Positions 26,524-36,253 are shown, numbered from the stretch's first letter. The stretch: DNA of 57,974 nt from PUPG01 sp031323845 (GCA_031323845.1 JAVIYP010000011.1:1-57974); one strand, 5' to 3'. Translations and numbers: made by a program. The notes: a model not told the origin generated them from the letters alone.

Positions 26524-27735
26524 TTAGGAAAGGAAGGAAATAAGCACTCCTGCGGCGACTGCCGAACCTATGACACCTGCAATATTGCTTGCCATGCAGT
26601 ACTGCAAAATGTGGTTTCCGGAGTCGTGCTTGATGGCTATTTCGTTGGCCACCCTTGAGGCCATAGGCACCGCGCTGAGACCTGTAGCGCCAATCAGGGG
26701 ATTGATTTTCTTTGTTGCGAAAAGGTTATAGGCTTTTACTGCCAGTATCCCTCCGGCAACAGAAATGGCAAAGGCAATCAATCCACCGAAGATAATGCCC
26801 AGGGTACGCAGGTCGAGGAAGGTCGATGCCGTCATGGTGGCACCAATGGTCAGTCCGAGAAAAATGGTGGCGGTATTCATGATGGGCCCGCTCGCAGCTT
26901 CCGAAAGCCGGCCTGTGGCCACCCCGATTTCCTTGATCAGGTTTCCGAACATGAGCATTCCCACAAGCGGTACGGCCGTGGGAACGAACAGGGCCACCAA
27001 AATGCCCATCACAATCGGAAAAGCAATTTTAACAGCCGCCATGTTCTTGATCTGTGTTTTTGGAGGATAGCGTTTGTCCATGGCCTTCATGTTGATGCTC
27101 AGCTCTTTACTGGTGCAAAGCAGGCGTGTGACCGGCGGTATGATCAGCGGCACAAGCGCCATATAGGAGTAAGCGGCAATGGCAATGGGACCCAGCATGT
27201 GTGGTGCCAGCATAATGGAGATATAAATGGCTGTAGGGCCGTCGCCACCACCGATGATGCCCATGGATCCGGCCTCCTGTGGAGTGAAGCCTGCAGCAAT
27301 CGCTCCAAAGAAAACGGTAAAGATGCCAAGCTGTGCAGCCGCTCCGAATAACGATAAACGGAGGTTGCGCAGCATTGGACCGAAATCGGTAAGTGCACCT
27401 ACGCCAAGGAATATGATGGGCGGTAAAAAACCTGTCTTAACCAGCATATAATACAAAAAGTTCAACATCCCATGTTCGCCGGCGATCTCCAACAGCGTCA
27501 TATAGCGGCCATCATCAAACTGAACCAGCTCTTCGGATACTATACCCATGCCTGCCCCCGGCAGATTGGCCAGTACTACACCAAACCCTATGGGAACCAG
27601 CAGCAGGGGTTCGTATTTCTTACGAATACCCAGAAAAAGCAGAAACAAACCAACTACCAGCATGACCATCATGCCCGGCTGTTGCCAAAGCTCACCGAAA
27701 GCGGTGATTTCGTATAGCTTTTTTATTGATTCCAT
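26524..27735 (-). CDS. oadB: Sodium-translocating decarboxylase beta subunit
   Basis: The integral membrane subunit of a biotin-dependent Na+ pump (OadB/MmdB/GcdB family). It decarboxylates carboxybiotin and couples this to Na+ export. At 403 residues it has about ten hydrophobic segments and the conserved GxGAxTDFGPML (VGALTDFGPML) near 115-125, GGGDGPTAIY near 165 and GATGLSAVPMASR near 350. It is the last gene of the operon oadG-oadA-oadB, 31 bases after oadA. The beta subunit itself does not reveal whether the substrate is oxaloacetate or methylmalonyl-CoA; the alpha subunit here points to oxaloacetate. Confidence 0.95.
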   Translation of the reverse strand: MESIKKLYEITAFGELWQQPGMMVMLVVGLFLLFLGIRKKYEPLLLVPIGFGVVLANLPGAGMGIVSEELVQFDDGRYMTLLEIAGEHGMLNFLYYMLVKTGFLPPIIFLGVGALTDFGPMLRNLRLSLFGAAAQLGIFTVFFGAIAAGFTPQEAGSMGIIGGGDGPTAIYISIMLAPHMLGPIAIAAYSYMALVPLIIPPVTRLLCTSKELSINMKAMDKRYPPKTQIKNMAAVKIAFPIVMGILVALFVPTAVPLVGMLMFGNLIKEIGVATGRLSEAASGPIMNTATIFLGLTIGATMTASTFLDLRTLGIIFGGLIAFAISVAGGILAVKAYNLFATKKINPLIGATGLSAVPMASRVANEIAIKHDSGNHILQYCMASNIAGVIGSAVAAGVLISFLS

Positions 27736-27766
27736 AAGTATTACCGGTTAGCTGTTTACAGGCCTG

Positions 27767-29671
27767 TCAGGCTGGATTTATGATGAAAAGCGGATCGTCT
27801 TCATGAACCTGTGTGCTGTTTTCAGGGATGATCTTCACAACGGTTCCGGTATGTTCGCTCCTGATGGTGTTGTATGTTTTCATGGCTTCGATGTAGCCGA
27901 TAACCGCTCCTTTTGCGACAGCGTCGCCCGGTTTGAGCGGTGTCTCGGAAGGTTCCTTGGTAAGATAAAAAGTGCCTGAAAGCGGAGATGTCACTTCCAG
28001 ATAGTGTTCTTTATTTGTGTTCTGAACCGTGTCGGGTTGTTTTTTTGGCGCAGATGTCTTGTCCGGACGCAGCTCTTGCTTGTCGTCATAAGAAACAGTT
28101 ACACGGAACTGCTCACCGTCCACATCCACAATCAGGCTTTGAGGCAGCTTCTGACTTTTTGCCTGCTGTTCAGACACAGTGCCTGATACAGGCTTTTTAT
28201 AGAGACCGCCGCCCTCCTGCTTGCGCTTGTTAAGCTCCTTGACAAAAGCATCTTTGGCAGCTCCCGATTTGTAATTCCTGTATTGTTCCGGGTGCATGGC
28301 CAGCTCGAAGAGTTCTTCGTCATCCTTGCCATGGTCCCAGCCGTTGTCATCCATTTCCTTTCGGAATTCATCAAGCTTATCGGGGTATAATTCCTGCGGA
28401 TTACCGGTAAAAAACTCTTTACCTTCCTTTTTGGCCAGGTCAGTGATTTCAGGTGCCAGTTCCCCGGGCAGCTTGCCCAGTTTCCCGGTGAGCATATCCC
28501 ATACATTGTCGGGGATAATCTCCCACCGGTCGCCGCCTTTTATCAGCTGAGTTACATTAAGGATGGCCATGTTCTTAACATACTGGCTGAAGGGTGTTAC
28601 CAGCGGTGGATAGCCTACCTTGGGCCATATGTGCTCCACTTCATTGAACAGCATCACCAGCAGTTTATCCTGGTTAAGGAGGGGTTTGCCATTTTTCTCC
28701 AGCCACCTGTTCAGGTCGCTAAGGTTGTTTTCAAGGTCTGCCATAAGCGAGCCCATCATCCCTCCGGGCAATCCGGAAGAGATAAGCAGCGAATTCATCT
28801 GGCGGTTTGCAGGGTTGATAAAGTAGCCGAGGAAGTCTTCCATAAATCGCTGATGAAGGCTGCGAACAGCCATATAGGCTTTCATATTGACTTCGGGCAC
28901 TTCAAAGCCGGCGTCTTTCAGCATAGCCTGAACAGCAAGCAGGTCAACGTGTCCTGTGCCCCATGATAGCGGCTCCATGCTGACGTCGATGTATTCGGCA
29001 CCCGCACGGGCAACCTCCAATATAGAGGCCATGGCGAAGCCCGGGCCTGAGTGGCTGTGGTACTGCACAGGAATGTTGGGATGCTTTTTTCTGATTCCCG
29101 CCACGATCTTTCCAAGCCAGACCGGGCGGCCGATGCCGGCCATGTCCTTCAGGCATATTTCGTCGGCACCGCCTTCAATGATCTTATTGGCAAGCTGAAC
29201 ATAGTATTCTACAGTGTGCAGTTCGGAAAAAGTGATGCTGAGCGCACCCTGGGCAATCAATCCGGCCTCTTTGGTATAACGGATCGAGTCGATGATGTTG
29301 CGGTAATCGTTCATGCCGCAGAAAATACGAACCACATCAGTGCCCTGCGCCTTTTTTACCCTGGGCATAAGCCGCCGGACATCAGCGGGTACCGGCTGCA
29401 TGCGTATCCCGTTCAGCGACCGTTCAAGCATCTGGCATTGAATGCCGGCTTCCCTGAAAGGCTCCGTCCATACGCGTAGTGCCTTATTCGGATTTTCACC
29501 GAAAAGAAGGTTGATCTGTTCAAAACCGCCTCCATTGGTCTCAACACGGTCAAAACAACCCATCTCAACAATGTGGGGAGCAACTTCCGTTAACTGGTCT
29601 GCACGTGGCACGTATTTGCCAACCGACTGCCACATGTCGCGGTACATTAATGCGAATTTTATCTTTTGCAT
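27767..29671 (-). CDS. oadA: Oxaloacetate decarboxylase alpha subunit / biotin carboxyl carrier
   Basis: A 634-residue carboxyltransferase fused to a biotin carrier, like OadA and pyruvate carboxylase subunit B. The HMGL-like TIM barrel (about 5-270) has YRDMWQS (Asp metal ligand), the catalytic-Lys motif CLKDMAGIGRP and the metal-binding YHSHSGPG. The usual RDxHQS motif reads RDMWQS. The conserved PYC_OADA domain follows (about 290-500), then an Ala/Pro/Lys-type linker and a biotinyl domain ending around residue 634 with biotin Lys598 in EAMKT, where most proteins have EAMKM. With OadB and OadG it would convert oxaloacetate to pyruvate and pump Na+. A role as pyruvate carboxylase subunit B is the main alternative but less likely beside oadB. 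Confidence 0.93.
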   Translation of the reverse strand: MQKIKFALMYRDMWQSVGKYVPRADQLTEVAPHIVEMGCFDRVETNGGGFEQINLLFGENPNKALRVWTEPFREAGIQCQMLERSLNGIRMQPVPADVRRLMPRVKKAQGTDVVRIFCGMNDYRNIIDSIRYTKEAGLIAQGALSITFSELHTVEYYVQLANKIIEGGADEICLKDMAGIGRPVWLGKIVAGIRKKHPNIPVQYHSHSGPGFAMASILEVARAGAEYIDVSMEPLSWGTGHVDLLAVQAMLKDAGFEVPEVNMKAYMAVRSLHQRFMEDFLGYFINPANRQMNSLLISSGLPGGMMGSLMADLENNLSDLNRWLEKNGKPLLNQDKLLVMLFNEVEHIWPKVGYPPLVTPFSQYVKNMAILNVTQLIKGGDRWEIIPDNVWDMLTGKLGKLPGELAPEITDLAKKEGKEFFTGNPQELYPDKLDEFRKEMDDNGWDHGKDDEELFELAMHPEQYRNYKSGAAKDAFVKELNKRKQEGGGLYKKPVSGTVSEQQAKSQKLPQSLIVDVDGEQFRVTVSYDDKQELRPDKTSAPKKQPDTVQNTNKEHYLEVTSPLSGTFYLTKEPSETPLKPGDAVAKGAVIGYIEAMKTYNTIRSEHTGTVVKIIPENSTQVHEDDPLFIINPA

Positions 29672-29769
29672 GGTATCTCTTTGTCTTTTTTAAGGGAAAA
29701 CTGCAAACAGCTGCCTGGTTTATTATTCGATGTTGATATAAGGAAAACCCGGTGGTATGCTGCTGCCCG

Positions 29770-30018
29770 TTATTTTTTTTCGATCTTTATGGCTTTTACA
29801 GGATGGCCGGTAATGCTATGGATAGCAGCTGTGATGGCCGCCATCTTTTTCCCGGTTTCCGGGGGAGGGACCCCGGGTTTTTCGGATACCTTAACGGGCG
29901 CCGCGTCAAAAAAAATATTGACAAACCAGATGATGGCCTTGCCGCCCGCCATCACCACCATCAGCACGAAGAAAACGGTCAGCAAACCCAGCACAAACAC
30001 TTGTAAAGGCAACCCCAT
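29770..30018 (-). CDS. oadG: OadG family gamma subunit
   Basis: An 82-residue membrane protein with one N-terminal transmembrane segment (about 5-27; VFVLGLLTVFFVLMVV), a polar, Pro-rich middle and a basic tail. This is the layout of the gamma subunit that stabilises the decarboxylase complex. The segment MAAITAAIHSITGHP is the short helix often seen in Bacteroidota OadG-like proteins. It is first in the oadGAB operon. A degenerate -7 box (TATCTTCG, 30048-30041 on the minus strand) lies upstream. Confidence 0.85.
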   Translation of the reverse strand: MGLPLQVFVLGLLTVFFVLMVVMAGGKAIIWFVNIFFDAAPVKVSEKPGVPPPETGKKMAAITAAIHSITGHPVKAIKIEKK

Positions 30019-30274
30019 AACCTGTTATGTTTAAAGGATGCGAAGATAGGAAAAAAAAGCGAGATGCTGCACTCGAAAGCTATGGCTTAGGTGTGCGATA
30101 TCCGGATAAGCCCACGCCTGAACTGAACGGACGCAAACGGGGATGTATTTGAGGGTTAGTTTGCTTTTGAAGGTAGGTAAATACGAAAATTATGTTCATC
30201 TTTGTCCGGATAAACAATTATCAGGCAGGCCACAGCAATTAAACATATTCATACAACCCAAACTCAATATCATT

Positions 30275-31474
30275 ATGCCTCAAATATCAGACAAAGGCCG
30301 GCAAATGCCGGCATCGCCCATCCGGAAATTAGTGCCCTATGCAGAACTTGCCAAGAAGCGTGGCACAAAGGTTTACCATCTTAACATCGGCCAACCCGAT
30401 ATTCCCACACCACAGTCCATGATTGATGCCATGCACCGTCTTGACGTTAAGGTTATTGAATACAGTCATTCCGCAGGCATCTTATCTTACCGTGAGAAGT
30501 TATGCGGATACTATGCCCGGCATGGCATTCATGTTACCCCAGACGACATGATTGTAGGGGCCGGTGCCTCGGAGGCCATTCTTTTTGCTGTGCAGAGCTG
30601 TCTGAACCCGGGCGATGAAATCATCATCCCCGAGCCGTTTTACGCAAACTACAACGGTTTCGCCATCAGTGCGGGGGTGAAGGTAAAACCCATCATTTCC
30701 ACCATAGACACAGGCTTCGCACTTCCTCCCATTGAAGAGTTTGAAAAGGCCATTACGCCGAAAACCAAAGCCATTATGGTTTGTAATCCGAATAACCCGA
30801 CAGGTTATCTTTATTCGGAGGACGAGCTGGAAGTGTTGCGCAGGATTGTTCAAAAATATGACCTGTTTCTTTTTGCCGATGAGGTATATCGTGAGTTTTG
30901 CTACGATGGCCTGCAGCATCATTCGGTGATGAACCTGGAGGGCATTGAAAACAACGTGGTGCTTTTTGACTCGGTAAGCAAGCGTTACAGCGCCTGTGGC
31001 ATACGTATCGGTGTTATGGTGTCGCGCAACAGGGAACTGATGGCTACAGCCCTAAAGTTTGCCCAGGCCCGGCTTAGTCCGCCATCGCTGGGGCAAATTG
31101 CCGCTGAAGCAGCCATCGACACGCCCGACAGCTACTTTGAAGAGATCATTGCAGAGTACCTTGCCAGGAGAAACACGGTTGTGGAAGCCTTGAACAAGAT
31201 GGAAGGCGTGGTTTGTCCGACGCCCAAAGGAGCTTTCTATGTCAATCCGCATCTGCCCATTGACGACAGCGATAAGTTTTGTCAATGGCTGCTGGAAGAA
31301 TTCAGCTTCGAGAAGCAAACAGTGATGATGGCCCCCGCAACCGGCTTTTATGCCACTCCCGGTGCCGGGAAAAGTGAAGTGCGCATCTCATATGTGCTGA
31401 ACGTCGAAGACCTGAGAAAAGCCATGCTGTGCCTGAAAGTTGCCTTGCAGGTATATCCCGGCAGAACAAACTGA
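30275..31474 (+). CDS. PLP-dependent aminotransferase (aspartate aminotransferase family)
   Basis: A 399-residue fold type I aminotransferase, subgroup I. Seen are LNIGQPDIPTP at the start, GASEAILFAVQS, NPNNPTGYLYS, ADEVYREFCYDG and the PLP-lysine motif DSVSKRYSACGIRIG; the C-terminal KSEVRISYVL holds the carboxylate-binding Arg. It probably transfers amino groups between aspartate or aromatic amino acids and 2-oxoglutarate; exact specificity is not readable. The start 30275 (MPQISDKG) fits the family; the longer frame from 30143 runs through intergenic sequence holding a CATCTTTG box (30197-30204). Confidence 0.93.
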   Translation: MPQISDKGRQMPASPIRKLVPYAELAKKRGTKVYHLNIGQPDIPTPQSMIDAMHRLDVKVIEYSHSAGILSYREKLCGYYARHGIHVTPDDMIVGAGASEAILFAVQSCLNPGDEIIIPEPFYANYNGFAISAGVKVKPIISTIDTGFALPPIEEFEKAITPKTKAIMVCNPNNPTGYLYSEDELEVLRRIVQKYDLFLFADEVYREFCYDGLQHHSVMNLEGIENNVVLFDSVSKRYSACGIRIGVMVSRNRELMATALKFAQARLSPPSLGQIAAEAAIDTPDSYFEEIIAEYLARRNTVVEALNKMEGVVCPTPKGAFYVNPHLPIDDSDKFCQWLLEEFSFEKQTVMMAPATGFYATPGAGKSEVRISYVLNVEDLRKAMLCLKVALQVYPGRTN

Positions 31475-31569
31475 GCTGCAGCGATGGCAGCGGGTCGATG
31501 ATCCTTGCATCTCCGGTGTTGCCGGGAAAGCTATGTATAGTGTTATGTACAGCTGAGAAGGCTGGTGTT

Positions 31570-34389
31570 TCAGTGTAGTTTTTTCTTCAGGAACTGCCCT
31601 GTGACAGAGGTTTTGCAAGCGGCCAGCTCTTCAGGTGTGCCGTTGAAAACCAGATCCCCTCCGTTTTCTCCGCCTTCAGGCCCCAGGTCAATGACCCAGT
31701 CGGCGCTTTTGATTATTTCCTGGTTATGTTCAATGATCACGAGGCTGTGGCCGTGGTCTATCAGCATGTTAAAGGCTTGCAACAACTTGTTGATGTCGTG
31801 AAAGTGCAGGCCTGTGGTAGGCTCGTCGAAGATGAACAGCATTTTCTCCTGGTTTATGCCCCGGGTCAGGAAGGATGCCAGTTTTACGCGCTGTGCCTCA
31901 CCACCGCTCAGTGTACTGCTTGGTTGTCCCAGGCGTATATAGCCGAGGCCAACCTCAGCAAGGGGCTGGATACGGCTCGCAATGCGTTTGCACAGCGTGC
32001 CGCAGCTGCCGGCGTTTCCGAAAAAAACAAGGGCGTCATCAATCGTCATATCGAGCACGTCGGTGATCGTTTTTCCGGAAAACACAACATCCATGATCTC
32101 TTCCTTGAAGCGTTTGCCTTTGCAAGTGTCGCATTCCAGGATAATATCGGCCATAAACTGCATTTCTATCCTTACCGTGCCTTCGCCTTCGCATTCAGGA
32201 CAGCGTCCACCTTCAATATTGAAGGAAAAGAATCCGGGCTTATAGCCCCTGGACTTTGCCAGGGGTTGAGCGGCAAACAGCTGGCGTATCTCATCGTATG
32301 CCTTAAGATAGGTGGCCGGGTTTGAGCGGGACGATTTGCCAATGGGGTTCTGATCCACATATTCGACGTCGCTGATGCTCCGGATGTCACCGTCGAGGCC
32401 GTCGAACGAACCGACACGCTCGCCGTAACCTCCAAATTCTTTCTTGAGGGCAGGGTAGAGGATGTTCTTCACCAGGGTGCTTTTCCCCGAACCGCTGACA
32501 CCCGTGATCACCGTCATCACGTGCAGGGGTATGTTCACATCGAAGCCTTTCAGGTTATGTTGCCTTACCCCGTTGAGCCGAATGTATTCTTTCCATGTCC
32601 GTCGCCGATCAGGCACTTTTATGTCTGTTTCGTTGCGCAGATAGGAGGCTGTAAGGCTGGTCGGGTGCTTCAGGAGCAGGTCAAGCGACCCCTGGAACAC
32701 CAGTTCACCGCCGTGTGTGCCGGCAAAGGGGCCAATGTCAATCACCTGGTCGGCGGCCCGTATGATGTCTTCATCATGTTCAACGACAATGACCGTGTTA
32801 CCGGCATCGCGAAGTTTTTTCAACACCCTGATCAGCCGGTGGGTGTCGCGCTGATGCAGTCCTATGCTGGGCTCATCAAGGATATAAAGCGAGCCCACCA
32901 GGCTGCTGCCCAGTGAAGTGGCCAGGTTAATGCGCTGCGACTCCCCTCCTGAAAGGGTGTTCGACAACCGGTTCAGTGTAAGATAACCCAGCCCGACATC
33001 GTTCAGGTATTCCAGCCGCCTGCTTATTTCAACAAGCAGCCTTTTGGAAACGGCCATTTCTTCTTCTGAAAGTTTTAATTCAAGGAATACTTGCTGAAGT
33101 ATGTCAAGCGGCATGATGCAAAGATCGGTGATGCTGTATTCGCCGATCTTAACCCAGGAGGCATCCTTGCGAAGACGTGTGCCCCGGCAGTCCGGACAAA
33201 CCGTTTTTCCGCGGTAACGCGACAACATCACACGATACTGTATCTTGTAGGTGTTCTCCTCAAGCATCCGGAAAAAATCATTCAGCCCTTTAACGTAGGC
33301 ATTGCCCGACCACAGCAGCTTCTTTTGCTCCGGTGTCAGGTCTTTATAGGGCTTATGGATGGGAAAGTCGAATTTATAGGCATTGCTCATGAAATGCTCT
33401 TTCCATTCACCCATTTTTTCGCCCTTCCAGGGTGCAACAGCGCCCTCATAAACAGAAAGCCTTTTGTTGGGGATGACCAGGTCGGGATCAATGCCGATGA
33501 CGCTTCCAAATCCTTCGCACGATTTGCACGCACCGTAGGGATTGTTGAACGTGAACAGGTTCACCGACGGTATTTCAAAATGAATGCCGTCGCGTTCAAA
33601 ACGGTTGGAAAATGTCATCCGGTAGTGCTTATCCTCTGATTCATAGTCGAGAATACAGCTTTCCTGACCTTCGTAAAAGGCTGTCTGTACCGAATCGGCA
33701 AGGCGGGCACTGAACTGTGTGTCGCTGGTGTCCACTGCAAAGCGATCGACAACAACAGCGAGGACTTCAGACGGGTCAATGCTGGTGCTGGACTCCAGTA
33801 TGTCTTCAATCCGGTGAACTTCTTCACTGTAATGAATACGTGTAAACCCCTGCTGCATCAGCACTGAAAGTTGTTCTGTAACGGTCCTTCCGTGAGCGGG
33901 CAGCACGGGAGCCAGCAGCAGCACCTTAGTGCCGGCCGGCAACGTCAGGCAATGGTCGACCACATTGCTGACCGTATCCCTTCTGACCTCTTCACCGGAA
34001 ACCGGAGAGAAGGTACGGCCGATGCGTGCAAACAGCAACTTCAGGTAGTCGTAGACCTCGGTTGAGGTTCCGACAGTAGATCGCGGGTTGCGTGTGTGTA
34101 CACGTTGTTCGATGGCTATGGCCGGAGAAATACCTTTTATATATTCTACCTCGGGTTTGTGCATACGCCCCAGAAACTGCCTGGCGTAAGCACTCAGGCT
34201 TTCCACGTAACGGCGCTGGCCTTCTGCGTAAAGCGTGTCAAAAGCCAGCGATGATTTACCTGACCCTGACAGTCCGGTGATCACCACAAAACGGTTGCGT
34301 TCTATGGCTACATCGATCGCTTTCAGGTTGTGCACGCGGGCACCCTTGATCAGGATATGACTGCGACTGTCGAAACGTTCAATGGACAT
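31570..34389 (-). CDS. uvrA: Excinuclease ABC subunit A
   Basis: UvrA, the damage-recognition ATPase of nucleotide excision repair, acting in the cytosol with UvrB and UvrC. At 939 residues it has the usual length. Two ABC ATPase modules are complete: Walker A GLSGSGKSSLAFDTLYAEGQ near residue 40 and GVSGSGKSTL in the second half, ABC signatures TLSGGESQRI and TLSGGEAQRV, and both zinc modules (CPDCRG and CPECEGEG / CDTCKGKRF). A minus-strand TAATTTTG box (34422-34415) precedes it and suggests a short leader. It is convergent with the aminotransferase. Confidence 0.98.
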   Translation of the reverse strand: MSIERFDSRSHILIKGARVHNLKAIDVAIERNRFVVITGLSGSGKSSLAFDTLYAEGQRRYVESLSAYARQFLGRMHKPEVEYIKGISPAIAIEQRVHTRNPRSTVGTSTEVYDYLKLLFARIGRTFSPVSGEEVRRDTVSNVVDHCLTLPAGTKVLLLAPVLPAHGRTVTEQLSVLMQQGFTRIHYSEEVHRIEDILESSTSIDPSEVLAVVVDRFAVDTSDTQFSARLADSVQTAFYEGQESCILDYESEDKHYRMTFSNRFERDGIHFEIPSVNLFTFNNPYGACKSCEGFGSVIGIDPDLVIPNKRLSVYEGAVAPWKGEKMGEWKEHFMSNAYKFDFPIHKPYKDLTPEQKKLLWSGNAYVKGLNDFFRMLEENTYKIQYRVMLSRYRGKTVCPDCRGTRLRKDASWVKIGEYSITDLCIMPLDILQQVFLELKLSEEEMAVSKRLLVEISRRLEYLNDVGLGYLTLNRLSNTLSGGESQRINLATSLGSSLVGSLYILDEPSIGLHQRDTHRLIRVLKKLRDAGNTVIVVEHDEDIIRAADQVIDIGPFAGTHGGELVFQGSLDLLLKHPTSLTASYLRNETDIKVPDRRRTWKEYIRLNGVRQHNLKGFDVNIPLHVMTVITGVSGSGKSTLVKNILYPALKKEFGGYGERVGSFDGLDGDIRSISDVEYVDQNPIGKSSRSNPATYLKAYDEIRQLFAAQPLAKSRGYKPGFFSFNIEGGRCPECEGEGTVRIEMQFMADIILECDTCKGKRFKEEIMDVVFSGKTITDVLDMTIDDALVFFGNAGSCGTLCKRIASRIQPLAEVGLGYIRLGQPSSTLSGGEAQRVKLASFLTRGINQEKMLFIFDEPTTGLHFHDINKLLQAFNMLIDHGHSLVIIEHNQEIIKSADWVIDLGPEGGENGGDLVFNGTPEELAACKTSVTGQFLKKKLH

Positions 34390-34425
34390 GCTGGAGCAGG
34401 AAATGAATAAGCTGCAAAATTACGA

Positions 34426-35127
34426 TTATTTCCCGATTTCTGTTCCTGCGACCAGGATGCCACCACCGTCAATCAAGGGACCGTCATACAGCTCCACCAG
34501 TTCAAAACCCGCACGTGCAACAAGGCGGCTGAGCTTGTCGCCTCCGGAATAATAACGCAGACTGCCGCAGAGCAGCAACTGGTTATTCCATATCCCGCAG
34601 GCTCCCCCCAGGAAACCATGAGGAAAGCCTTCAAGCCTGACATCGGCTGGCGACAAAAAATGACATTCAAGACCATAGTTCAGCAAGCTTTTTTTTATAC
34701 CTGCATCTGAAGTAATGAAGACATTTCCCAGGCGAATCAGGTTGCAACGGGTGTAAGCCTGATTGACATGCAAGGGTTTCAGTCCCTTGCATGCCTGCAC
34801 AACAGAAGTGTCGGTAACTTTTGTGTTGTGTATGAGGTAATCGGGGGTAGCCAGCGCATTATACAATGCGGTTTCCGGATACTGTTTGCCTGTTTCCTTT
34901 GATCCCTGCACGATCTTTGCACCGGAAGAAACCAGTTTTTTCCGGATGTCAGCAGGCAGGTTTGGGGCGGCAACCAGTCCGGCTGGTTTGGGACAAAGAA
35001 AAAGGTCCGGATGACCTGAAACGGCTTCATAGGTGATGCCTGAAGTCGCCAGTCCGGCCACTTCACCAAAAGAGCGCAGCTTTGTTTTTGCTTCAGCAGG
35101 AAGCTTATTATCAACAACGAAAATCAT
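34426..35127 (-). CDS. GME-fold protein of the DUF6873 type
   Basis: A 233-residue cytosolic protein resembling DUF6873, which is placed in the guanidine-group-modifying enzyme (GME) fold with arginine deiminase and amidinotransferase relatives. Supporting motifs are YPETALYNAL, the repeated CNLIRLGNVFITSDAGI and GACGIWNNQLLLCGSL, spaced as beta-propeller blades. The catalytic residues of GME enzymes cannot be placed with confidence. Its ATG at 35127 overlaps the radical SAM stop as TGATG; a TTG three bases upstream is the other start choice. The overlap implies translational coupling with the radical SAM gene. The family assignment is from recognition of pattern, not a search. Confidence 0.6.
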   Translation of the reverse strand: MIFVVDNKLPAEAKTKLRSFGEVAGLATSGITYEAVSGHPDLFLCPKPAGLVAAPNLPADIRKKLVSSGAKIVQGSKETGKQYPETALYNALATPDYLIHNTKVTDTSVVQACKGLKPLHVNQAYTRCNLIRLGNVFITSDAGIKKSLLNYGLECHFLSPADVRLEGFPHGFLGGACGIWNNQLLLCGSLRYYSGGDKLSRLVARAGFELVELYDGPLIDGGGILVAGTEIGK

Positions 35128-36128
35128 CAATAATAGGATATGGTAAAGTTACGTGAGCTTAATGAATGATCGGTCTCAAACCTGACACTCCTGAATTTTT
35201 CCCTGAGCATGTTTTTGTTTTTTGATTTGTGCCCTATGGCATGGTTCAGCTGCCGCGGGTGAACAGCTATCGCGACTCCTTTGCTTTGGTCAGGTGTTAT
35301 TTCCATGAAAATGTTATGCCAAATCTCTGAGTAAACCAGTTCGCCGAAAGCGACGTGAAAGGGGCCTGCAAGCATCTCATGGCCATGGAGCAGTCCATCG
35401 GACGGATGCAATCCGAGACGCAGAATGTGCACGCCTGCCTTTTCGAACACCGGAACAATGAGGCTGCACCAAAGCACGGCTTCGTCGAGGGTCAGTGGCG
35501 AGTAGGTGTTGTTGCGGTAGAGCTCTGCGAGCCTGGTGTTCCTGATCACCAGGGTAGGGTAGATGCGTGTGGCTTCTGCTCCCAGCGCGATGATTTCTGC
35601 AGCAGTGTGCATGCTTTTCTCCAGGGTGTCGCCGGGGAGGCCCGGCATCATCTGCAAAGCCAGAGAAAAGCCGCTGTCTTTTATAAGCGCAGCGGCAAGG
35701 CGCACATCCTCCGCTGTATGCCCGCGGCCTGATAATTCCAATACCCTGTCGTCCATGCTCTGAACGCCCAGCTCTATGGTTTGAACACCATATTCCTGCA
35801 ACATGCACAGGGTTGCGCTGTCGATGTAATCCGGACGGGTAGACAGCCGTATGCCGTCAACCCGGTTGTGCTCAAGGCAGGGCCGGACAAGCTCAAGGTA
35901 ATGCCGTTGCCGGTCACGGGGAAGCGCAGTAAAACTGCCTCCAAAAAAAGCAATCTCAATCCTGGAATCTTTCACGGAAAGAGTTTCAAGATGGTTTTCA
36001 ATGATCTGCCTGATCTCCTGGTCTCTCAATTCCACTGTCTGGCCTGTAACGTGGTGCTGGTTGCAATAAACACAGTCAAACAAACAGCCCTGCATGGGGA
36101 TAAAGATGGGAATACTTGCATGTTTCAT
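35127..36128 (-). CDS. Elp3-like radical SAM protein (no acetyltransferase domain)
   Basis: A 333-residue radical SAM enzyme. The 4Fe-4S cluster motif is CLFDCVYC (CxxxCxxC) near residue 16, followed by FFGGSFTALP and RLSTRPDYI, typical of the Elp3-related group, and GVQSMDDRVLELSGRGHTAEDV and MMPGLPGD. It lacks the C-terminal GNAT domain of true Elp3, so it is not expected to make the same tRNA modification. Start 36128 (MKHASIP) is preferred to 36158 because a minus-strand TATCTTTG box (36165-36158) overlaps the longer frame. It is coupled by TGATG to the GME-fold gene. Confidence 0.85.
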   Translation of the reverse strand: MKHASIPIFIPMQGCLFDCVYCNQHHVTGQTVELRDQEIRQIIENHLETLSVKDSRIEIAFFGGSFTALPRDRQRHYLELVRPCLEHNRVDGIRLSTRPDYIDSATLCMLQEYGVQTIELGVQSMDDRVLELSGRGHTAEDVRLAAALIKDSGFSLALQMMPGLPGDTLEKSMHTAAEIIALGAEATRIYPTLVIRNTRLAELYRNNTYSPLTLDEAVLWCSLIVPVFEKAGVHILRLGLHPSDGLLHGHEMLAGPFHVAFGELVYSEIWHNIFMEITPDQSKGVAIAVHPRQLNHAIGHKSKNKNMLREKFRSVRFETDHSLSSRNFTISYY

Positions 36129-36157
36129 GACAAAAAGCACGCTCAGGTGTGTCAACA

Positions 36158-36165
36158 CAAAGATA
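36158..36165 (-). promoter_or_regulatory. -7 box for the radical SAM/GME operon
   Basis: TATCTTTG on the minus strand fits TAnnTTTG and gives a start near 36152, about 24 bases before the ATG at 36128. No good -33 box was seen. Confidence 0.5.
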
Positions 36166-36175
36166 TTGCAATTTT

Positions 36176-36233
36176 CAGGAGGAACCGTTTCGCTTTCCCG
36201 TGTATTTTTTTCATTCGTCTGTGTGTTGTTTCG
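36176..36233 (+). repeat. 58-bp shared upstream element, copy 1 (ECF sigma)
   Basis: Aligns without gaps to 53761-53818, with 51 of 58 bases identical by hand count. The core reads CAGGAGGAACCG, TTCGCTTTCCC, ATTTTTTTCAT and TGTGTGT. Copy 1 lies between the divergent radical SAM and ECF sigma genes; copy 2 lies upstream of glutamine synthetase. Confidence 0.7.
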
Positions 36234-36253
36234 ATTTAAAAATTATATGTAAA

